Part shown: in pieces, positions 45,256-51,690 of the stretch
How the letters are laid out: each line of letters opens with the position of its first letter
How positions within the stretch are numbered: the first letter of the stretch is position 1
NCBI GenBank assembly: GCA_029240795.1
Contig: JARDZP010000013.1
Span: forward strand, 1-51,690
Length of the DNA: 51,690 nt
Source: Haloplasmataceae bacterium
GTDB lineage: Bacteria; Bacillota_I; Bacilli_A; Haloplasmatales; Haloplasmataceae
Direction of reading: 5' to 3'
Notes under the pieces: generated by a model
Database searches by the model: none
What the model was told of the DNA's origin: nothing
The model's input: only the letters and a program-made list of their open reading frames with translations
Position numbers and translations under genes: made by a program

Positions 45256-46140
45256 TTATTGTAATGGCATTTCTAATAAATTTAATATTTCCAATATCCT
45301 ATTTAAATCAGCTGTATTATAAAAATCAATAACAATCTTACCATTGCTTTCTTTAACATTGATTTTCACTTGAGTACCTAATTTAGTCATTATTTGTTCT
45401 TCTAAAGATTCTATGTAAATGTCTTTTACTTCTTTAATAACTTTAGTATTTTGCTTTTGTTCTTTCTCTTGAGTATCTTTTATCATTTGTTCTAATGCTC
45501 TCACTGTTAAATTTTCATTACTTATTTTTAATGCTAAATCAACTATTTGATCATTATCACTTAAGCCAGCTAATACCTTTGCGTGTCCAAATTCAATTTT
45601 ATTTTCATTAATTAAGTTTTGAACTTCTTTTGGTAAATTTAGTAGTCTTAATGCATTTGTAATATGAGCACGGCTTTTACCAACGCGTTCCGCTACTTCT
45701 TGTTGCGTAAAATTATATTTTTCAATCAACATTTGATAAGCCATTGCTTCTTCAATTATGGTTAAGTTCTCACGTTGCAAATTTTCTAATAGGGCAATTT
45801 CAGCCATCGTTTGATCTTCTATTTCTCTAATAATTGCTGGAATTTTTGTTAAACCTATTTTTTTACAAGCCCGAAATCTTCTTTCACCTGCCACAATGTA
45901 ATAACCTGGACCAGATTTATTTTTTTTCACAATAATGGGTTGAAATACACCGTGTTTTTCAATCGATTGTGCAAGTTCATCAAGTTTTTCATCATTAAAA
46001 ACTTTTCTAGGTTGAAATGGATTTGCCATTAATTCCTTTAATTCTATATCAATTATTTCTTCATTGTTCTGTTTCGCTTCATTAAAATTTAAATTATCAA
46101 TAAATAATGCGTCTAAACCTTTCCCCAATCTACTACTCAT
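45256..46140 (-). CDS. parB: Chromosome-partitioning protein ParB/Spo0J
   Basis: CTP-dependent clamp that loads at parS sites and works with Soj and SMC. The 294-residue protein has the N-terminal RLGKGLDALF Soj-contact segment, the CTP-binding domain with NPFQPRKVF and GERRFRACK, the HTH FTQQEVAERVGKSRAHITNALRLL, and a C-terminal dimerisation domain. The start overlaps the end of soj by 8 bases. No parS site (TGTTTCACGTGAAACA-like) was recognised in the window. Confidence 0.95.
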   Translation of the reverse strand: MSSRLGKGLDALFIDNLNFNEAKQNNEEIIDIELKELMANPFQPRKVFNDEKLDELAQSIEKHGVFQPIIVKKNKSGPGYYIVAGERRFRACKKIGLTKIPAIIREIEDQTMAEIALLENLQRENLTIIEEAMAYQMLIEKYNFTQQEVAERVGKSRAHITNALRLLNLPKEVQNLINENKIEFGHAKVLAGLSDNDQIVDLALKISNENLTVRALEQMIKDTQEKEQKQNTKVIKEVKDIYIESLEEQIMTKLGTQVKINVKESNGKIVIDFYNTADLNRILEILNLLEMPLQ

Positions 46141-46879
46141 TATTTTTCTTCACTTCCTCTGCTAAATCTAAATACACTTTTGCTCCTTTTGATGTTGGTG
46201 CATAATCGATTATAGCCAAACCATGTGATGGGGATTCTGCTAAATGAACATTTCTAGGTATTATTGTTGAATAAACTTTTTCTCTAAAAAATGTTTTTAC
46301 TTCTTTAGTAACTTCGATTCCTAAATTAGTTCTTGCATCAAACATTGTTAATAAAACACCTTCAAGAGCTAAATTACTATTTAAATATTTTTGTGTTATT
46401 CTAATTGTATTTAACAATTGAGTTAATCCTTCTAAGGCATAGTATTCACATTGAACAGTTATAATAACTGAATCAGATGCAGTCAGAGCATTTATGGTTA
46501 ATAGACCAAGTGATGGTGGGCAGTCAATAATTACATAATCATACTTTTCCTTAAATTTTCTAATTGCATTAGCTAAACGATATTCACGATGTTGAATTCC
46601 AACTAGTTGTACCTCTGCTCCTGCTAAATCCATAGTTGAAGGAATAATATCTAGATTATTAGTTCTAGTATGAATGATAACTTCATCAGCATCTTCTTGC
46701 TCTATTAATACATCATAAATACTTTTTTTAATTTCACCACGGTTAATTCCAATTCCCGTAGTAGCATTTCCTTGTGGATCAATATCAATAATTAATACTT
46801 TATCTCCAAAACGATTTAAACTAGCTGCTAAATTAATACTAGTTGTTGTTTTTCCTACTCCACCTTTTTGATTAGCAAT
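46133..46879 (-). CDS. soj: Chromosome-partitioning ATPase Soj/ParA, start codon unclear
   Basis: Walker-type ATPase regulating DnaA and segregation with Spo0J. The conserved protein runs SIANQKGGVGKTTTSINLA (deviant Walker A with signature Lys), IDIDPQGNAT, DYVIIDCPPSLGLLTINA and ends EEVKKNNE, about 248 residues, normal for Soj. The frame is open from about 46908, but no ATG, GTG or TTG exists before 46633, which lies well inside the protein. I set the start at ATT 46879 only because homology begins about there; ATA at 46891 is another choice. No ribosome-binding site is seen, and a perfect DnaA box occupies the spot. It may be coupled to noc, frameshifted, or hold an error in the sequence. 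Confidence 0.85.
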   Translation of the reverse strand: MANQKGGVGKTTTSINLAASLNRFGDKVLIIDIDPQGNATTGIGINRGEIKKSIYDVLIEQEDADEVIIHTRTNNLDIIPSTMDLAGAEVQLVGIQHREYRLANAIRKFKEKYDYVIIDCPPSLGLLTINALTASDSVIITVQCEYYALEGLTQLLNTIRITQKYLNSNLALEGVLLTMFDARTNLGIEVTKEVKTFFREKVYSTIIPRNVHLAESPSHGLAIIDYAPTSKGAKVYLDLAEEVKKNNE

Positions 46880-46895
46880 GGATAACTCTATAAAA

Positions 46896-46904
46896 TGTGG
46901 ATAA
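46896..46904 (-). promoter_or_regulatory. DnaA box at the soj start
   Basis: TTATCCACA on the minus strand, identical to the DnaA-box consensus, with a weaker copy TTATCCATT at 46877-46885 in the same orientation. It lies between the noc stop and the soj coding block. Confidence 0.5.
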
Positions 46905-46905
46905 A

Positions 46906-47700
46906 CTATTTAGTTTTAGGTATTTTTATTTGATAAGTATAAAACATATCATCCTCATCTTGATTGGTTGTTAACTCTAATCCCATTTTTTCTACTAAAC
47001 TAACAGCATGTTGGATTGTATTAAATGCAATTCGAATATCCTTCGGTATTTTACTAACAACCCGTGGTTTAGGGTTAGTATTATTATCTAATAGTTTTTC
47101 TATATACTTTTCAGTTTCTTTTACTGTTAAATCCTTTTCAATAATTTTTTCTAACACTTTTAATTGAAGTTGTTTTTCCTTAAGTATTAATAATGCTCTA
47201 GCATGTCTTTCTGTAATTTTTTTTACTAGAATCGTTTCTTGAATTTCATCAGGTAAATTTAATAATCTAATCTTATTCGCTATTGTTGATTGAGCTTTAC
47301 CCAATTTTTTAGCTAAATCTTCTTGTCTTAAATTATTAATTTCCATTAGAATTTTATAAGCGCGTGCTTCTTCAATTGCAGATAAATCTTCACGTTGAAT
47401 ATTTTCAACTAATGCTGCAGAGGCTGCCTCTTCATCGGTAAAATCTTTTACTATAACAGGTATGGTCTCAAAATTTAAACTTGAGCAAGCTCTAAAACGT
47501 CTTTCTCCAGCAATAATTTCAAATAAGTTATTTTTTTGTCTGACAATTATGGGTTGTAGTAAACCATGCTCCTTTATTGAATCGGCAAGTTCCTTTATTT
47601 TTCCTTCATCAAAGATTGATCTAGGTTGTTTGTTATTTGCTATAATTTGTGATAATTTTAGATTTACAATTTTATCCTTACTATTTAAAAAAATATTCAT
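46906..47700 (-). CDS. noc: Nucleoid occlusion protein Noc (ParB paralogue)
   Basis: ParB-family protein of 264 residues with the CTP-binding motifs NKQPRSIF and GERRFRACSS, ENIQREDLSAIEEA, the HTH RQEDLAKKLGKAQSTIANKIRLL and ITERHARALL typical of Noc. It binds scattered sites on the nucleoid and blocks division over it. The position, downstream of rsmG and upstream of soj, is that of noc in Bacillus. The N-terminal amphipathic membrane helix known for Noc would be MNIFLNSKDKIVNLKL here. AAGGGGAG lies upstream of ATG. Confidence 0.88.
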   Translation of the reverse strand: MNIFLNSKDKIVNLKLSQIIANNKQPRSIFDEGKIKELADSIKEHGLLQPIIVRQKNNLFEIIAGERRFRACSSLNFETIPVIVKDFTDEEAASAALVENIQREDLSAIEEARAYKILMEINNLRQEDLAKKLGKAQSTIANKIRLLNLPDEIQETILVKKITERHARALLILKEKQLQLKVLEKIIEKDLTVKETEKYIEKLLDNNTNPKPRVVSKIPKDIRIAFNTIQHAVSLVEKMGLELTTNQDEDDMFYTYQIKIPKTK

Positions 47701-47772
47701 TAACTATCAACTCCCCTTAAATAACTATATTAATTATATGAGTATTAATTGTCGAAACTTAAACCTTCTTGA

Positions 47773-48999
47773 CTAATTAATCACTTCTTGAACCAAATTC
47801 ATATCAACCTTGTCGATTTTACATTCATAAATTTCTCTAAAAATATTTTCATTTTTAATGAAGAATTCAAGAATTTCTTTATCAATAGTCTCTTTAGCAT
47901 CACGTTTACTAAAATGTTCTACTATTTCTTCATGACTTAATGATTTTAAATAAGGTTTTTCATTTCTTAAATGCTCGTATAAAAAGATAAAACTAATTAT
48001 TTTTAATTCTAAATTTAAATCTGGATTTAAAAGCATGGTATCAAACTTTTTAATTTCATTAATTCGATTGTTTTTTTGATTACGAAAGGTTATTCCCATA
48101 ATTAAACTGAAAAATTTTGAAAATTTATAGGTCGACATTTCTTCAAATTGACTTAATTCCTTTTTCATTTGATAGCCACTTATTTTTTTCCCTGTTACTT
48201 TACTAGGACTTTTGGTTTCTTGTAGATTTAAGTATCTATCTACTTTTTCATTCAAATCTTCTTTTAAATAAAAATTAACCTTAAACAAATCAATGTATTT
48301 ATTGATTCTTTCTTTTGTTTCATCGTTAACATACTTATCTGTATAGGAAACTAATTCATCTTTTTCTTCAAGTAAGTTATAGATTGTTGCTTGATACTTT
48401 AACTCAACTTCTTTTTGCGTTTCTAATTGTTCATATAATTTATCTACTTCATTCTCATTTAAGATAGTTCTTATTGTTTGAACAAATAAAACGATTACTA
48501 GAATACTTTCATAAATATAAGGTGATAGTTCATTTATATCTGAGTTTACACCTACAATATTATCAATATAAGAAAAGTGAATTATTGTCGATACGAAAAA
48601 GATAATAATATACCCTAATCCTACTGCTTTTTTATCTTTATATACACTGATCAAAGTGATCGATAAATAAATTAGCATGTATGTAGCAGGACTTTTTACT
48701 ATCAAGAAAATGTTAGTACTTACAACAATAATACCAATTATCGAAGTGTACATAGCAAGATATAATTGCTCATAACTATCACGATTAATTAACATTGCAT
48801 ATGAAATAACTAAGTTTAATAAAAAAATGGGTAAAATTAATGAATAAAATTTACTAAATTCCAACCGATTAAATAATATAACCGCTGTTGCGATTAGGTT
48901 AGACACAAAAATTGTAGAGTTTATAAGGATAATTCTTCTTTTTAAAGAAATCATTCTTTTTTCATATATTAATTCTTTATCTTCATATAAGTATGCCAT
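47773..48999 (-). CDS. Membrane protein with degenerate HD-GYP-like cytoplasmic domain
   Basis: A 408-residue protein inserted between rsmG and noc. Residues about 20-185 hold six hydrophobic helices, then a coiled-coil-like segment (about 185-215, NEVDKLYEQLETQKEVELKYQ). The C-terminal part ends with IISFIFLYEHLRNEKPYLKS then LSHEEIVEHF and DKEILEFF, matching the tail of HD-GYP domains (DVFDALTxxRPYRKALSxEEA...FDPxLVxxF). The HD, HDIGK and HHExxDGxGYP metal and substrate motifs are absent, so it looks catalytically dead. Possible role: a membrane sensor or scaffold tied to segregation or division. AGGTGGTG precedes ATG. I know no described member in this locus. Confidence 0.65.
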   Translation of the reverse strand: MAYLYEDKELIYEKRMISLKRRIILINSTIFVSNLIATAVILFNRLEFSKFYSLILPIFLLNLVISYAMLINRDSYEQLYLAMYTSIIGIIVVSTNIFLIVKSPATYMLIYLSITLISVYKDKKAVGLGYIIIFFVSTIIHFSYIDNIVGVNSDINELSPYIYESILVIVLFVQTIRTILNENEVDKLYEQLETQKEVELKYQATIYNLLEEKDELVSYTDKYVNDETKERINKYIDLFKVNFYLKEDLNEKVDRYLNLQETKSPSKVTGKKISGYQMKKELSQFEEMSTYKFSKFFSLIMGITFRNQKNNRINEIKKFDTMLLNPDLNLELKIISFIFLYEHLRNEKPYLKSLSHEEIVEHFSKRDAKETIDKEILEFFIKNENIFREIYECKIDKVDMNLVQEVIN

Positions 49000-49020
49000 A
49001 TCTACACCACCTTATATTTA

Positions 49021-49728
49021 TTATAATGGTTTATTTTTAATTTGACTATAGTTTCTAGGATATTTGTCAGGAGTTTTGCTATTTTTTTTGCATACAATGA
49101 TATTTCTTAATCCACCTTCGTATGGAAGTGTAAAAACATGATTTTTAGAAACTACACATCCTAAGGTTTCAATGGCTTTTTTAGCTTCATTTAACTCTTC
49201 GTTGCCAGTTGTACTTTTCATAGCGATAAATTCACCATTTAGCTTAACAAGTGGTATACATAATTCAGATAAAATATTTAATCGAGCTACTGCCCTAGCA
49301 GTAACGTAATCAAATGACTCACGGTGCTCAATTGAAAAAGCTTCAGCACGGTCGTTAATTGCCGTTATGTTTTCTAATTTCAATTTACTGAATAGATAAT
49401 TTAAAAAATCAATTCTTTTACCTAATGAATCTACAATTGTAACAGTTAAGTCTGGTCGCATAATTTTAACCGGCACACTTGGAAAACCAGCCCCAGCCCC
49501 AATATCACAAATGGTTGCATTCTTTTTAATGGAATGTTCAGTAATTAATGTTAACGAATCATAAAAGTGTTTTAAGTAAACCTCACCTTTATCAGTAATG
49601 GAAGTTAAGTTAACTTTTTTGTTATATTCAATTAAGATTTCATAATATTTATTTAACAATTCAATTTGTTCATTAGTAATAGATAAATCTTTACTCTGGA
49701 ATAAACTCACAAGCTGATTCTCGTTCAT
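49021..49728 (-). CDS. rsmG: 16S rRNA (guanine-527 N7) methyltransferase
   Basis: SAM-dependent methyltransferase of 235 residues that modifies G527 of 16S r[24 protein letters not shown] and the SAM motif [16 protein letters not shown] are standard, followed by [10 protein letters not shown] and [12 protein letters not shown] 49728 has AAGGAG eight bases upstream; it overlaps the end of mnmG by 38 bases, so the pair is translationally coupled. Confidence 0.95.
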   Translation of the reverse strand: MNENQLVSLFQSKDLSITNEQIELLNKYYEILIEYNKKVNLTSITDKGEVYLKHFYDSLTLITEHSIKKNATICDIGAGAGFPSVPVKIMRPDLTVTIVDSLGKRIDFLNYLFSKLKLENITAINDRAEAFSIEHRESFDYVTARAVARLNILSELCIPLVKLNGEFIAMKSTTGNEELNEAKKAIETLGCVVSKNHVFTLPYEGGLRNIIVCKKNSKTPDKYPRNYSQIKNKPL

Positions 49729-51613
49729 CAATTTCTACTCCTTTTCTACGTCGATAAAATGATTCTAAATAGATTAATAATATAGAAATATCGGGTGGAT
49801 TTACGCCAGAAATGCGTTGTGCTTGTCCAATTGTTAAAGGTCTAATAAGGGTTAGTTTTTGTTTAGCTTCAATTGCTAAATTAAGAATTTTATTGTAATC
49901 AATATCAAGTGGTATAAGTTTTTCTTCTAATTTTAACATTTTTTCTACTTGAGAAGTAGTTTTTCTTAGATATCCTTCATACTTAACTTGAATTTCAATT
50001 TGTTCTATTTCTTCTTTAGATAATTTAACTTCTTCATGTAATAATCTTATGATATGATGATAAGTTATTTCAGGACGTTTTAATAAATTAAGTGCAGTAA
50101 TTCCATCTTTTAATTGTGATGATTCAATTGAATCTAGATACTCATTTGTACTTTTTGATGGATTAATTTTAACTTGACTTAATCTTTGTTTTTCAGTTTC
50201 AATATTATTAACTTTATTATTGAATTTCTTATATCTTTCTTCGTCTATTAAACCAATTTTATAGCCATACTCTCTTAATCTAATATCCGCGTTATCATGT
50301 CTTAAAAATAATCGATATTCAGCTCTTGAAGTTAGTAATCTATAAGGTTCCTTAGTACCTTTTGTTACTAAATCATCGATCATAACCCCGATATATGCTT
50401 CATCTCTATGTAATATTAAAGGTTCTTTCTTTTGAATTTTAAGGGCTGCATTTATTCCCGCCATAATTCCTTGACCAGCTGCTTCTTCATAACCACTCGT
50501 ACCATTTACTTGACCCGCAAAATATAAACCAAATACTAATTTAGATTCCAAAGTTGGCCATAATTGTGTAGGTTCTATCGCATCATATTCAATCGCATAT
50601 GCATAACGAACGATTTTACAATTTTCAAGTCCTGGAATAGTATGAATTATCTTTTCTTGAATATCTCTAGGTAAACTTGTAGAGAGTCCTTGAACATAGA
50701 TTTCCGGTATATGTAAACTTTCTGGCTCTAAGAATATTTGATGACGAGGTTTATCACTAAAACGTACGATTTTATCTTCAATTGATGGACAATATCTAGG
50801 TCCACGGCTTTCTATTTTTTCTATAGCTCCATACATGGATGACTTAGAAAGATTATCCATGATAATTTTATGTGTTTCAGCATTTGTATAAGTTAAATAA
50901 CAAGGTACTTGATTCTCTAGTGGTTTATATTCAGTTGTATCATAACTAAAGGCAAAGCATTCCATATCACCTGGTTGAGGTTCTGTTTTTGAAAAATCAA
51001 CTGTTTCAATCGCAACTCTTGGAGGTGTCCCTGTTTTTAATCTTAGTGTTATAAAACCAAGTCTTCTTAAGTTATCTGATAGTCCTAACGATGGTCTTTC
51101 ATTATCTGGACCTGAAATTCTCGTTTCTGAACTTATCATAACTCTAGATTTCATATACGTTCCAGCAGTTAATATAACAGCTTTAGACTCGATACGCTCT
51201 TTATTTTCTAAAATAACGCCTTTAATTTGATGATCTTCAACAATTAAATCATCTACCATATCTTCTATAACAGTTAAATTCTCTTGATTTAAAAGCGTTT
51301 CTTGCATATTTTTTGGATAATCAACTTTATCTGCTTGTGCTCTTAATGCACGAACAGCTGGTCCTTTACCAGTATTTAACATTCGCATTTGAATGTGTGA
51401 TTTATCTGTATTTCTGCCCATTTCACCACCTAAGGCATCTAATTCTCTTACAACTATACCTTTAGCAGGTCCACCAATTGATGGATTACATGGCATATGA
51501 CCTATTCTTGAAATTTTTGATGTGATTAGTAGGGTTTTTAAACCCATTCTTGCAGGAGCTAGCGATGCTTCACAACCAGCATGTCCTCCTCCAATAACTA
51601 TGATGTCATACAT
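49691..51613 (-). CDS. mnmG: tRNA uridine-34 carboxymethylaminomethyl modification enzyme MnmG
   Basis: FAD- and folate-linked enzyme that with MnmE makes cmnm5U at wobble position 34. The 640-residue protein starts [19 protein letters not shown] (FAD fold), then [45 protein letters not shown] and C-terminal EEARxxxx-like helices binding MnmE. The start is ATG 51613; AAGGAG lies 13 bases upstream, rather far, but no other ATG fits. The upstream edge of the window is near where mnmE would be expected. This marks the origin-proximal region in most Firmicutes. Confidence 0.95.
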   Translation of the reverse strand: MYDIIVIGGGHAGCEASLAPARMGLKTLLITSKISRIGHMPCNPSIGGPAKGIVVRELDALGGEMGRNTDKSHIQMRMLNTGKGPAVRALRAQADKVDYPKNMQETLLNQENLTVIEDMVDDLIVEDHQIKGVILENKERIESKAVILTAGTYMKSRVMISSETRISGPDNERPSLGLSDNLRRLGFITLRLKTGTPPRVAIETVDFSKTEPQPGDMECFAFSYDTTEYKPLENQVPCYLTYTNAETHKIIMDNLSKSSMYGAIEKIESRGPRYCPSIEDKIVRFSDKPRHQIFLEPESLHIPEIYVQGLSTSLPRDIQEKIIHTIPGLENCKIVRYAYAIEYDAIEPTQLWPTLESKLVFGLYFAGQVNGTSGYEEAAGQGIMAGINAALKIQKKEPLILHRDEAYIGVMIDDLVTKGTKEPYRLLTSRAEYRLFLRHDNADIRLREYGYKIGLIDEERYKKFNNKVNNIETEKQRLSQVKINPSKSTNEYLDSIESSQLKDGITALNLLKRPEITYHHIIRLLHEEVKLSKEEIEQIEIQVKYEGYLRKTTSQVEKMLKLEEKLIPLDIDYNKILNLAIEAKQKLTLIRPLTIGQAQRISGVNPPDISILLIYLESFYRRRKGVEIDERESACEFIPE

Positions 51614-51690
51614 AAAAATGTTGCATCTCCTTCTATACAATTAATACAAAATTGTTTTTTTACTTTATTATATCTTACCATATTTAATTA

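Noticed and set aside
1-51690. CRISPR array or prophage
   Set aside because: No regularly spaced direct repeats, cas genes, integrase, terminase or structural phage genes were seen.

Overview
The window reads as chromosomal DNA of a very AT-rich, low-GC Gram-positive bacterium. TGA is used as a stop (for example at 34577-34579) and Trp is TGG, so the code is standard and this is not a classical Mycoplasma. It has cell-wall synthesis (murA), the RNA polymerase delta subunit (rpoE), both ParB paralogues (noc and spo0J) and a type III glutamine synthetase. Gene order is Bacillus-like in places: murA-rpmE-tdk, DUF1934-argS-rpoE-pyrG-fba, and mnmG-rsmG-noc-soj-spo0J-DUF951. Together these suggest Bacilli or a wall-bearing relative of the Mollicutes (Erysipelotrichia/Turicibacter/Haloplasma-like). 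The lineage is inferred, not proven.

Layout. 1-5400 (mostly minus): a truncated PhoR-like kinase with its response regulator, SRP RNA, tadA, tRNA-Ser(UGA), tdk, rpmE and murA. 5489-10860 (plus): an operon of two-subunit class I fumarase, malic enzyme, aspartase and an ApbE-type flavin transferase. 11372-15954: a double FMN-domain lipoprotein, a two-subunit polyprenyl diphosphate synthase and a type II NADH dehydrogenase fused to a DoxX-like membrane domain. With the ApbE this resembles a reduced flavin-based extracellular electron transfer locus. 16-20 kb: a YwaF-type membrane protein, an IS3 remnant, a guanine-riboswitch-controlled purine permease and CysQ. 20.8-25.2 kb: type III glutamine synthetase, an MFS permease and a DUF6624 protein. 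25.2-33.5 kb (minus): purB, folD, a class V aminotransferase, fhs, pflA and a pyruvate formate-lyase split into two genes. 34-35 kb (plus): an ECF S component with a DUF1893 protein. 35-44.6 kb (minus): purA, a DUF3052-like protein, an FAD oxidoreductase, a ZIP transporter, fba, pyrG, rpoE, argS and DUF1934. 45-51.6 kb (minus): the chromosome-segregation and tRNA/rRNA-modification cluster.

How it fits together. Aspartate and malate enter fumarate, and malate gives pyruvate through malic enzyme. Pyruvate is split by pyruvate formate-lyase to acetyl-CoA and formate. Formate can be captured by Fhs and FolD as C1 units for purine synthesis (purB, purA). NADH could be re-oxidised by the NDH-2/quinone/flavoprotein set, perhaps onto fumarate or an extracellular acceptor.

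Most notable items: the clean fission of pyruvate formate-lyase into a 667-residue body and an 80-residue glycyl-radical subunit; the candidate electron-transfer locus next to a fumarate operon; a soj gene with no ordinary start codon and a perfect DnaA box where its start should be; a membrane protein with an apparently dead HD-GYP domain inserted between rsmG and noc; and a terminator made of two opposed DnaA boxes. Decayed fragments of at least three insertion-sequence families and of an ABC exporter fill the gene-free gaps. No CRISPR array, rRNA, prophage or intact mobile element was seen.
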